A stretch of 18,608 nucleotides of DNA from Campylobacterales bacterium (GTDB lineage: Bacteria > Campylobacterota > Campylobacteria > Campylobacterales > Thiovulaceae). This document shows positions 9,701-15,224 of this stretch, piece by piece. Both the position numbers and the translations under genes were made by a program. Where the stretch lies: contig DTUW01000128.1 in the NCBI GenBank assembly GCA_012963895.1, positions 1-18,608 on the forward strand, given 5' to 3'. Position 1 is the first letter of the stretch, and every line of letters begins with the position of its first letter. The notes below the pieces were generated by a model that made no database searches, was not told the origin of the DNA, and worked only from the letters and a program-made list of their open reading frames with translations.

Positions 9701-9752
9701 ATCCAAATAGTGTAGAGACAAATATCAAAATCGGGATTAGGTATCTATTCAT
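3723..9752 (-). CDS. Giant (2009 aa) exported repeat protein, putative surface glycoprotein
   Basis: No specific family recognised. Residues 1-18 form a signal peptide without a lipobox Cys. Residues 47-126 are five Pro/Thr-rich repeats of 16 residues. From about 131 to the end I can delimit about 16 diverged modules of 85-140 residues, beginning near 131, 253, 373, 494, 636, 764, 865, 981, 1092, 1227, 1351, 1470, 1607, 1718, 1819 and 1905. Most open with a strand like x-x-I-S-G-x-I, then y-s-I-x-L and a Y-L/F-Y-D/N-G strand. The last two look like carboxypeptidase-regulatory (transthyretin-like) domains. Only six Cys occur, in pairs at 513/525, 1498/1503 and 1560/1569. I count 34 D/E-X-N-X-S/T sites. 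There is no autotransporter barrel or C-terminal aromatic residue, so the export route beyond the inner membrane is unknown. The start at 9752 has AAGGA at 9759-9763. Adhesin, surface-layer or stalk protein are all possible. Confidence 0.85.
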   Translation of the reverse strand: MNRYLIPILIFVSTLFGLDSNLTAPSIPSVGVISAPSLPPNTPEVEEPNATISTAPTIPEVGEPNTTISTAPTIPEVGEPNTTISTAPAVPEIGEPNTTISTAPTIPEIGEPNTTISTAPAVPEVEEKPFEYIIGNIRVPKDSNLTLEIELISLDYQSHVGIVRDDGFFYIQLPKMVEGETKEFYIKLTTIDQNGITSEYFVDGATNQVVLANRVKYVFNREVAQFFPDVSPLSVNIDTENIGNIDITDIENSLISVSGNIMANGDIDFDLEALNILTGETLKFPNENLGNNRFGFKLPKDGEYIFLLHLEESQNYQASSYYLGYKDINSSELSLFSISDIDVNSSDIPQFPKYISLQEDGKFNIDLVDYFNSLVSIEGTITIGKDENITITAIDSSTGEFFNSTKLDSSKTDRYSLVLGADLKGKSLSLFLILDSNPEIAYLYNSATSSLKLVNLNEFIESEKGFIPPSNIYQPIQISSNSLTANMDISTIQLFQIVGNVSIPPTLKLGAICKDELGNIFYQECNSSMQQIGFNGISIEFFNPETNGSTWIDIDSNSSFTFQSDTPQPLIPILHLFQYDETLGEMFHWQYTLSDYNSSDSLIPYREDTIIPPLYLGETNTTIELDFNLANLLLKRWKLSGAITLGENENILISILDALDNSVIGILDTNSSQYSIYLNKFRDSNSSNNGVVLEITISTPDGDEVFFFDGKKLTPLERVEYTNIDGRWVIDTSTTGVLNLDDSKSDMVLDIDIPTLLSDLEKSTYRIFGTISGEANSSLTIQIVDMDTDLIVATDSVNLDSNGEGNYSIDIFRQGNYGVVVVSETETLFYNGERFLDIDYFDGTYPKPLQLNSEFDIDLSIPADIYISGTFQNSSYFNGSTISAYSIDGRWLGEGVIIDGNYSIPLPVAEVGEDIILKISKDGESYYLGSNNILLDSSDIEIDYNGTFELPNTFEPIVLQEKTNQNGDLQELLQFIQQQLYSIYGDVTSLKSSIIAQPINIDTGEYLPSFEIGDDNYSIELASEGNYSLYLYDGEIELFYDFNHSKFIPADSVGYIYKNGNWIPNPEETGYITLTSEKRKEKIDLDFSNIDSLILSLSGKILFPSDSILDSSRYGYISVIDRVSGDEVAFSEISPDTNLSTTSGVEYSFNVAVENSDMATRQLVFKIYLYEYVDGIFSTKEIVYNFKEGKGENGKVIPLQDSDYLEISSSKDDIYLDLTTFGKEDRYLNLNINMPYNMSLNDSSNSLTLYILSDKGDFIDWLTLDSDENISINLGNRDGKYIVYLQLDHIGDEIYSQSFYLDFVDENRTNVVYSDEVEFIEAQNGYIPNVSPIYVDRNISIVVDIEDRQDHYISGHITSSTEWNYLDIVLKDYKTGREYLSSVIGGNYYIPAVKDGNYTIKLIGETKGGEDISIFLRDGGYIPLDETNWKIGESGDSFYFYPDEVTLLEINQDISNYNIDLGEIGTQERYEINISVDRDVDWGEIFIPNSSTYKYVSCYFGECVKEGSNTILPFENIAPKDGYYIQIAIDGKEYIYNPAIQEFESGVEWIAVDEDGNQVCSTSSNSWDCNWTDSYNWTWKPDVEPLNMSNLNSDVSLTFPIADESQLSATISFGEKFKNRYFLLLIYDTNSSLFYFKDLESDENGDLNISLSVKPAKSYRIELLDSDNYFVINYDGSNYQLIRNSQSWEDDFITPKAGTIFDLSSDLDIGTISLPQSYLVNFHVDNLDSDEVVFVKLYGDSNSFGGANIDSPETISLIVEGGTYTPVVYPSNHNSGYLVKRESDTNWTDFNWSYEDSISLTIDRDTNFTISLPSNSELKYLSGKVNLGDGDIEAGWIEAYSPYNREGAIVEDDGSFIIKGLKPSLEYNYTVEYHSWNSDISIVKNVGNWGVGNRENFYIDLPQSSYTYSGTITYSGDEAVDIRAMLILYNVDSEEWKVVRKTKLDKDGGYKFENVQPIDGYRYYISAGVRKQNLNGVTYLKYNATDGDSNLSIFELNSSIDISVVQTTN
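9375..9614 (-). repeat. Five in-frame 48-bp tandem repeats (Pro/Thr-rich stalk)
   Basis: Copies lie at 9567-9614, 9519-9566, 9471-9518, 9423-9470 and 9375-9422 in reading order. Each encodes a 16-residue unit, consensus E-P-N-T-T-I-S-T-A-P-T/A-I/V-P-E-V/I-G. The copies at 9519 and 9423 are nearly identical in DNA, and the T-I-P and A-V-P versions partly alternate, which suggests recent unequal exchange, possibly in 96-bp steps. The unit is a multiple of three, so copy number could change without a frameshift. Degenerate Pro-rich units precede it at residues 23-46. Confidence 0.95.
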
Positions 9753-10164
9753 GTCTTATCCTTTCTAAATCTGCCATTCTCTCTCTCCAAAATAGTGATT
9801 TTTGCAACTTTTGAAGCTGTTCAAACTTACGATATTGTTTAGGTTTCTCACTTTGGAGATATTTCTCAGAACGGTCTATTTTGTAAATATTTGTAATCCT
9901 GCTTTTCTCTTGAACTATCTTTTTTTCAAATCTCTTTTGGAGTTCATGAAACCTCTTCAATTCAAATCGTCTATTTACTATCTTTTGTTGAATTTCATTG
10001 GAAGGTGGAGTTTCCAAATCGTTGGATTGATAAAACTCTTGTGAAGATGTCTGAATTGTTTGGGCTGTTTTGACTATCTCTCTTGCCCCTCTCTCCTCTC
10101 TGATAGAAAAGAGATAGAAGATATATATCAATATCAGTGAGAGGAGAGCTAGGAATTTATACAT
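9745..10164 (-). CDS. Small membrane-anchored basic coiled-coil protein of unknown function
   Basis: 139 residues, family not recognised. Residues 4-20 are one strongly hydrophobic helix (a signal anchor with no clear cleavage site). Residues about 22-139 are hydrophilic, rich in Lys, Arg, Gln and Glu, and predicted helical: R-F-E-L-K-R-F-H-E-L-Q-K-R-F-E-K-K and later K-F-E-Q-L-Q-K-L-Q-K look like coiled-coil heptads. There is no Cys and no enzymatic motif. It overlaps the start of the giant gene by eight bases (9745-9752) and starts five bases below the AAA+ stop, so translation is probably coupled to both. No strong Shine-Dalgarno is present at its ATG. Tight linkage to the giant exported protein suggests an accessory or anchoring role, but that is inferred from position only. 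Orientation in the membrane cannot be decided. Confidence 0.75.
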   Translation of the reverse strand: MYKFLALLSLILIYIFYLFSIREERGAREIVKTAQTIQTSSQEFYQSNDLETPPSNEIQQKIVNRRFELKRFHELQKRFEKKIVQEKSRITNIYKIDRSEKYLQSEKPKQYRKFEQLQKLQKSLFWRERMADLERIRHE

Positions 10165-10168
10165 TCCA

Positions 10169-11914
10169 TTATTTCAGAAATCCCATAATATTATCACTCT
10201 CAAAGTTACTACCTTTCTCTCTCTCTATCTCCCTAATGAAATCTTCGAGTGTAAAGATTGCCTTCGATTTGGTAGCCACTTTAAAGGCGGTATTTTTCAC
10301 TATCAAATCTATCTGTCCCCCAGTCAATTTATAATCTGCCAACTTCTCAACTGAAAAGTTCTTAGAAAACTTGGCATTTTTTGGGAGATGAATTTTCCAA
10401 AGCTCTATCCTCTCCTCTCTGGTTGGAGGTCTAAATTTCACTTTATAATTGAATCGTCTTGAAAATGCCTTATCTATATTTTCTAATAGATTTGTGGTGG
10501 CTATTAGAACCCCTTCAAACTTCTCTATCTGCTCTAAAAAGATATTTTGCATCTGGTTATACATTTGAGAGACGGAACTGCTAGTATCAGTCGAACGAGT
10601 AGTTAGGAACTGGTCAGCCTCATTTAGAAGCAATACAGGATATACTCCACTCTCTTCTACTATGTTGTAATATGTGTCGAAAATATTTCTAACATTCTTT
10701 TCACTCTCTCCAACATACATCGATAGGATTTTAGATGAATCGAAATGGAGAACTACCTTTCCTAAACTCTTTGCCAAAGCAAGAGCTGTTAAGGTCTTTC
10801 CAGTTCCCGCAACTCCGTGAAAAAGTATCCGAGCATCAATACTATCTGTCTCCTTGATACCCCACTCAACCAATCTATCAATGACCTTCTTATCAAGTTG
10901 CTTTATTATTGTTTCCAATATCTTTCTTGTCTCCTTAGGTAGAACCACCTCATCTAAATCTTTTTTAGGTTCTACCAATTCAAATATATCCTGCTCCTCT
11001 ATTATGGATTTGAGAATATCTAACCCATTCTTTTTGGATTTGGTCGTTTTATACCCCTCTATCTCTTCTAATATGGTATCGGGAATAGAGATTTCACTAT
11101 GACTAAATGCTTTATCTTCTGTAAGAAAACGGAAAGAGGAGCCAAATTTCAGATACCCTTTTTGAAACATAGGACTATCTTCTCTAAGTAGTAGATTATT
11201 TTCCAACCTCTCATGGTTGTTGAAACTTATCAAGTCGATGAGGTTATTTGAGTTGTGATAGTTTCTACTAGTTTTGTGGGATAGCTCTTCTGAGAGAACA
11301 GCAAGAAATATTACCTCCTCTTTTTCCGAAAATTTAGCCTTTTCCAACACCTTTTTTAAAGGTGGGTTGATATTGCTAATAGAGAGCTTTTTTCCAATAT
11401 CTTTATCAAGTCTTTTAGATTTTTTGATTGCACTATCTAAGCTATCGCTAATTTGCCATATCTGAATCTTTTTCAATTTGTCATTGATATATTCAAAGAT
11501 AGATTTGTAAGGGGTCGAGGTATCTATATTGAGACTCTCCTCCTCTACCCCTTGAAGCAAAAAGAGAAACTTAGTAGTGAGATATACATTTGTGTGGAGT
11601 ATTTCAAGATATGGAGGATTTTCATCTTCCAACTTCTGAATAGTATCGAATAGAAAACTGGAATTACCAAAATCGATATATCCCTTTTTTCTAAGTTGTA
11701 TCAGGTTTGGAATAATTTTGAGAATATCCCTCTCTTTCGTGAGCTTATAGACACTATAAGCTAAATCGGTAACAGCCATAGAGGTCTGCCCCTTTAAAAA
11801 GGCATTTGTAAGGACTTTTACCAGTTTGACCTCATCTTCACTAAATCCATACTTTTTATATAGAATGCTATTTTTCCAGACTCTAACTCGTAGTAAGTTG
11901 CTTAGTATTTCCAA
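10169..11914 (-). CDS. AAA+ ATPase with long N-terminal domain
   Basis: 581 residues. Residues 1 to about 320 are a helical region I do not recognise. The C-terminal AAA+ module follows: Walker A G-V-A-G-T-G-K-T at 367-374, a Y-V-G pore-loop-like motif at 400-402, Walker B L-L-L-N-E-A-D at 428-434, sensor 1 Asn at 475 (I-A-T-T-N), paired arginines R486/R487 as candidate Arg finger, and an L-T-G-G-Q sensor-2 region near 530. The layout is that of classical AAA unfoldase/remodelling ATPases (CDC48/SpoVK-like), acting in the cytoplasm. The usual Walker B Asp is Asn431, while catalytic Glu432 is kept. There are no protease motifs. The start is TTG, chosen for AGGAG five bases upstream and because no ATG or other good start occurs nearby. 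The substrate is unknown; neighbours include a symporter and the giant exported protein. Confidence 0.88.
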   Translation of the reverse strand: MEILSNLLRVRVWKNSILYKKYGFSEDEVKLVKVLTNAFLKGQTSMAVTDLAYSVYKLTKERDILKIIPNLIQLRKKGYIDFGNSSFLFDTIQKLEDENPPYLEILHTNVYLTTKFLFLLQGVEEESLNIDTSTPYKSIFEYINDKLKKIQIWQISDSLDSAIKKSKRLDKDIGKKLSISNINPPLKKVLEKAKFSEKEEVIFLAVLSEELSHKTSRNYHNSNNLIDLISFNNHERLENNLLLREDSPMFQKGYLKFGSSFRFLTEDKAFSHSEISIPDTILEEIEGYKTTKSKKNGLDILKSIIEEQDIFELVEPKKDLDEVVLPKETRKILETIIKQLDKKVIDRLVEWGIKETDSIDARILFHGVAGTGKTLTALALAKSLGKVVLHFDSSKILSMYVGESEKNVRNIFDTYYNIVEESGVYPVLLLNEADQFLTTRSTDTSSSVSQMYNQMQNIFLEQIEKFEGVLIATTNLLENIDKAFSRRFNYKVKFRPPTREERIELWKIHLPKNAKFSKNFSVEKLADYKLTGGQIDLIVKNTAFKVATKSKAIFTLEDFIREIEREKGSNFESDNIMGFLK

Positions 11915-11919
11915 TACTA

Positions 11920-11924
11920 CTCCT
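11920..11924 (-). promoter_or_regulatory. Ribosome binding site fixing the TTG start of the AAA+ gene
   Basis: AGGAG on the minus strand, five bases before TTG at 11914-11912. It overlaps the TAG stop (11923-11925) of the upstream symporter gene. The first in-frame ATG is over 40 codons downstream, so this site decides the start. Confidence 0.75.
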
Positions 11925-13251
11925 ATAATTCAATAATTCCAAAGAGATTCAACATTAAGAATATCACTGCTATTGGGGCTATAAATCGGATAGATATATA
12001 CCAAATTGAGAACACCCCTCCCATCTCGCTGGAAATCTTATTTAGATTTTCTCGTTTGATAATATATCCAACTACGACAGCAATAATTACTCCTGAAAGA
12101 GGCAAAAGAAGTGAATCGGTTGTTGTTTCGAAAATGTCAAATAGAGGCTTTCCAAAGAAGCTCCAAAACTCACCATAACTGTTGGAATAGGAGAGAATAG
12201 CGAAAATACCTATAAACCAGTAGATACTACCCATCAAAATAGTAGCTTTAAATCTGGTAAGTCCAAACCTATTTATCACATACAAAACAGCCGGTTCTAC
12301 AAGAGAGACCGCAGAAGTCAGCCCCGCCATTGCTAAGGCTATGAGAAAGAGAAGAGATAGAAAATATCCCACCCCTCCCATTTGAGAGAAGATAACAGGC
12401 ATTGAGATGAAGACAAGACCGGGACCTTTTGAAGGCTCTTCACCAAATTGAAATAGAAGGGTAAAGATTATCAATCCCGCCACAAGAGCTATTAGAGTAT
12501 CGAAAAAGGCTACTATCAAGGCAGTTTTAGAGATATTTACTCTATCAGAAACAGAGGCTGAATAGGTGATAATAGCTCCCATTCCGAGAGATAGAGTAAA
12601 AAATGAGTGTCCGACTGCTCTAATAAATGCTTCTGATGAAAGCTTTTCCCAATGGGGATAGAAGAGGAATTCAAAAGCTTTCCCAAATGATGGCAGTGTA
12701 AAAGAGTAGAGGAGTATCCCAAAAAGAATTACCATCAGAGCAGGCATTAGAATTCTGTTCAGTTTTTCTATCCCCTCTTTAATTCCTCCATTGACAAAGT
12801 GAAGCACTATCAGAGTTGCCAAGGTGTGAAAAGCTATCTGAATAGCTACGGAATCCCCTATAAGGGTTTTGAACTCTTTTTCTGCTTCTGAAACTGATGT
12901 AGGTAGTCCGTTTATGGAAGAGTAGATATAGTAGAATATCCACCCTATCACAACTGAGTAGAAGGTCATAATAATTAGTCCATTGAATGCCATCAATCCA
13001 AACCACCTCATCGACGGATTGACCTTTTCGAAAGTTGTAACAGGGTCGCTTTTTCCAAAATTACCTAAGAACATTTCAGCTATAAGAATTGAGATACCGA
13101 CAAATAGGATAGTGATGAGGTAGATAAGAACAAATGCACCACCTCCATACTCACCCGTGATATATGGAAATTTCCAAATATTTCCTAAACCAACGGCACT
13201 CCCAATAGTTGCGAGGATAAACCCCCATTTAGAAAAGAGTTCTCTATTCAT
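11923..13251 (-). CDS. Sodium:neurotransmitter symporter (NSS/SNF) family transporter
   Basis: 442 residues, almost entirely hydrophobic helices. The N-terminus has the NSS signature: W-G-F-I-L-A-T-I-G-S-A-V-G-L-G-N-I-W-K-F-P-Y, the unwound TM1 that binds Na+ and substrate, followed by G-G-G-A-F. TM6 carries S-L-G-M-G-A-I-I-T-Y. The length and hydrophobicity fit the 11-helix bacterial forms (MhsT/Tyt1 type) better than the 12-helix LeuT form of about 510 residues. Bacterial members mostly import amino acids with Na+; the substrate here cannot be read from sequence. It lies two bases after the ParA-like gene and nine before the AAA+ start, so it sits inside the long minus-strand unit. The ATG at 13251 has only a weak AGAG-type Shine-Dalgarno, consistent with coupling. 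Confidence 0.95.
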   Translation of the reverse strand: MNRELFSKWGFILATIGSAVGLGNIWKFPYITGEYGGGAFVLIYLITILFVGISILIAEMFLGNFGKSDPVTTFEKVNPSMRWFGLMAFNGLIIMTFYSVVIGWIFYYIYSSINGLPTSVSEAEKEFKTLIGDSVAIQIAFHTLATLIVLHFVNGGIKEGIEKLNRILMPALMVILFGILLYSFTLPSFGKAFEFLFYPHWEKLSSEAFIRAVGHSFFTLSLGMGAIITYSASVSDRVNISKTALIVAFFDTLIALVAGLIIFTLLFQFGEEPSKGPGLVFISMPVIFSQMGGVGYFLSLLFLIALAMAGLTSAVSLVEPAVLYVINRFGLTRFKATILMGSIYWFIGIFAILSYSNSYGEFWSFFGKPLFDIFETTTDSLLLPLSGVIIAVVVGYIIKRENLNKISSEMGGVFSIWYISIRFIAPIAVIFLMLNLFGIIEL

Positions 13252-13253
13252 TG

Positions 13254-14057
13254 CTAATCTCTATTTAGAAGGTTGTCTATCTTCTCAAAGATAGGTTCAA
13301 GGTTCTTAGCGGTAAATAGTTCGCAATCTCCTTTAAGAGCCTTTTTAAATGAAAGTAATTTTATCTCCTGCTTATCCCTCTTCTCTTTTATAGCTTGTCT
13401 AAGTTGTCCAGCCAAATCTCTATCGAGTTGAGCCAATTCCCAAACGGTAGTCCCAAAACTTCTACAATACTTTATTGCATCGCTATCGGATAGGGTTACA
13501 TAGTTTCTATCTTGCTCTAAGACATTTTCAATAAAGCCTTGGGTGTCAAAAAAGCCCCTTTTATCTCCAAGAAAAATATCAAATTGGGAGTGTAAATCTC
13601 TAAGTTCGTTATATCGATTTAGAATAAATAGTATTTTTACATCACTTCCGCTCTCTTTTATTTTGTAATAGAGTTCAATAGCATTTATTGCATCTAATTC
13701 TCCATCAGAGAGAGGAATTACTATCAAATCAACCGCATCTATCATACCGCTATCAATTAGTGATTGGACAAAATAGGTAGTAGTCTTGTTCGCCCCTACA
13801 TCTATACACATAGGTTCATCTCTTAAAACTATATCGGTGATAATATCTCTAAGGTTGCTATCGGTAACTCTAATTTGGTGTGAATCTACCAATTTGGAAT
13901 TTATAAAAGATTTGCTATCCTCATTTTCATCATCAAACTCATAGTAACTCACTACCCTATTTCCGTTGCGAGTATATAGATATGGCACTATCACCTGCAT
14001 AGAGATAGTAGATTTTCCAACTCCACCTTTTGCATTTAAAACAACAATTTTACTCAT
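13254..14057 (-). CDS. ParA/MinD-superfamily P-loop ATPase (orphan)
   Basis: 267 residues. The deviant Walker A K-G-G-V-G-K-S-T (residues 10-17) has the signature Lys10 and Lys15 of ParA/MinD/Soj ATPases. The later switch region reads C-I-D-V-G-A-N-K-T (84-92), not the D-x-P-P/D-x-A-G form of classical ParA; it resembles the D-x-G-A form of plasmid/conjugation-associated relatives. L-I-V-I-P-L-S-D-G-E-L-D-A (111-123) and I-L-F-I-L-N-R-Y fit the later strands and the Asn-containing base motif. Such ATPases position cargo (DNA, chemoreceptors, flagella, carboxysomes) by ATP-driven dimerisation. No ParB or centromere-like repeats are visible. It is the first gene of the seven-gene minus-strand run and diverges from ispG. 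An AGGGGAG site lies at 14069-14075. Its cargo is unknown. Confidence 0.85.
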   Translation of the reverse strand: MSKIVVLNAKGGVGKSTISMQVIVPYLYTRNGNRVVSYYEFDDENEDSKSFINSKLVDSHQIRVTDSNLRDIITDIVLRDEPMCIDVGANKTTTYFVQSLIDSGMIDAVDLIVIPLSDGELDAINAIELYYKIKESGSDVKILFILNRYNELRDLHSQFDIFLGDKRGFFDTQGFIENVLEQDRNYVTLSDSDAIKYCRSFGTTVWELAQLDRDLAGQLRQAIKEKRDKQEIKLLSFKKALKGDCELFTAKNLEPIFEKIDNLLNRD

Positions 14058-14082
14058 TATATGAATATCTCCCCTAAGAGTG

Positions 14083-14088
14083 AATATA
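14083..14088 (-). promoter_or_regulatory. Candidate -10 box for the ParA-like operon
   Basis: TATATT on the minus strand, 25 bases before the ATG at 14057, with the Shine-Dalgarno AGGGGAG (14069-14075) in between. I see no convincing -35 box, which is common in Campylobacterota sigma-70 promoters. AT-richness makes chance matches likely. Confidence 0.35.
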
Positions 14089-14129
14089 TAGCTATTTTAC
14101 CAAACATAGATATTTTTATTTAGCTATAT
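14086..14129. other. Paired TAGCTA palindromes in the divergent intergenic region
   Basis: ATATAGCTA (14086-14094) and TAGCTATAT (14121-14129) are perfect inverted copies with a 26-base spacer. Each contains the palindrome TAGCTA, and their centres are 32 bases apart, about three helical turns. Each touches or overlaps one of the two candidate -10 boxes. This could be a shared operator for ispG and the ParA-like operon. The rest of the 102-base gap (14058-14159) is featureless AT-rich DNA. Confidence 0.35.
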
Positions 14130-14130
14130 T
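14125..14130 (+). promoter_or_regulatory. Candidate -10 box for ispG
   Basis: TATATT about 29 bases before the ATG at 14160. No clear -35 is seen. A second TATATT at 14139-14144 would leave a leader under 10 bases and is less likely. Confidence 0.35.
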
Positions 14131-14159
14131 TGCAACTATATATTTTCAAGGCGAGGAGT

Positions 14160-15224
14160 ATGAAACCGAGATTTGAGACGAAAAAAATATATGTTGGAGA
14201 TGTGGCTATTGGTGGAGATGCTCCTATCTCTGTTCAATCTATGACCTTTTCCAAAACGAAAGATATTGAGGAGACTATCCAACAAATAAACCGCCTCCAC
14301 TTTGCGGGTGCTGATATTGTTCGGGTTGCGGTGCTTGATGAAGAAGATGGAGAGGCTCTAAAAGAGATAAAAGAACGAACCTCTCTCCCTATCATTGCCG
14401 ATATTCACTTCAATTATAAATTGGCACTTATCGCCTCTAAGTATGTTGATGGTATTCGGATAAACCCGGGTAATATTGGGGAAAAATGGAAAGTCCGTGA
14501 AGTGGTTAAGGCTTGTCAAGAGAGAAACCTACCGATTCGAATAGGAGTAAATGGGGGGAGTTTAGAAAAGGAGTTCGAAAATAGATATGGAGCGAGTGCT
14601 GATGGTATGGTTGCGAGTGCCGACTACAATATCAAATATCTTGAAGATTTGGGATTTACAAATATCAAGGTCTCTCTAAAAGCTAGTGATGTTTGGAGGA
14701 CTGTTGAAGCCTATCGCAAACTTAGGAGCATGAATAGCTACCCTTTCCATCTCGGAGTTACAGAAGCGGGGACAAAGTTTCATGCCACTATAAAATCTGC
14801 TATCGGAATAGGTTCTCTTCTGGTTGATGGAATAGGAGACACTATCAGGGTCTCTATTACTGGTGAATTGGAAGAGGAGATTAGAGTTGGTCGAGCTATT
14901 ATTAAAGATAGCGGTCGCTCCAAAGAGGGGATAAATATTATCTCTTGTCCAACTTGTGGGAGACTTGAAGCCGACTTAGTCAAGGCTGTCGATGAGGTTG
15001 AGAAGAGAATAGCTAATATTAAGAAGCCTCTCAATATCTCTGTTATGGGGTGTGTTGTCAATGCAATTGGAGAGGCTAAACATGCCGATGTAGCTATTGC
15101 ATTTGGAAAAGGTAAGGGACTAATTATGGTTAGAGGTAAAGTAGTAGCAAACCTACCAGAGGACAAATTGGTTGATAGGTTTGTTGAAGAGATAGAGAAT
15201 TTCGATGAACTATATAGGGAGTAA
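14160..15224 (+). CDS. ispG: (E)-4-hydroxy-3-methylbut-2-enyl-diphosphate synthase IspG (GcpE)
   Basis: 354 residues from the ATG at 14160. IspG converts MEcPP to HMBPP, the penultimate step of the MEP isoprenoid pathway, in the cytoplasm with a [4Fe-4S] cluster. The N-terminus [20 protein letters not shown] begins the TIM barrel, with I-R-I-N-P-G-N-I-G and H-L-G-V-T-E-A-G further on. The cluster ligands are visible: two Cys in S-C-P-T-C-G-R, one in M-G-C-V-V-N, and the Glu of G-E-A-K. The sequence closely resembles Campylobacter IspG. A TTG at 14130 would add ten residues, but ATG matches the family N-terminus and has AAGG at 14148-14151. It diverges from the ParA-like gene, and its last 20 bases overlap the next gene. 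Confidence 0.97.
   Translation: MKPRFETKKIYVGDVAIGGDAPISVQSMTFSKTKDIEETIQQINRLHFAGADIVRVAVLDEEDGEALKEIKERTSLPIIADIHFNYKLALIASKYVDGIRINPGNIGEKWKVREVVKACQERNLPIRIGVNGGSLEKEFENRYGASADGMVASADYNIKYLEDLGFTNIKVSLKASDVWRTVEAYRKLRSMNSYPFHLGVTEAGTKFHATIKSAIGIGSLLVDGIGDTIRVSITGELEEEIRVGRAIIKDSGRSKEGINIISCPTCGRLEADLVKAVDEVEKRIANIKKPLNISVMGCVVNAIGEAKHADVAIAFGKGKGLIMVRGKVVANLPEDKLVDRFVEEIENFDELYRE

Noticed and set aside
9316..9768. 150-residue plus-strand reading frame rich in G-A-V-D-M-V-V-F-G-S repeats
   Set aside because: It is the antisense shadow of the 48-bp repeats in the giant gene; a repeat whose length is a multiple of three keeps other frames open. No ribosome site, and its composition is only the complement of the Pro/Thr repeat.
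13254..14057. Plasmid or integrated-element partition locus
   Set aside because: No ParB, parS-like iterons, replication gene, integrase, relaxase, tRNA-linked attachment site or flanking direct repeats are visible, and it borders ispG and a conserved symporter.
14130..14159. Longer ispG start at TTG 14130
   Set aside because: The ten extra residues do not match family N-termini and would overlap the likely leader; ATG at 14160 fits known IspG proteins.
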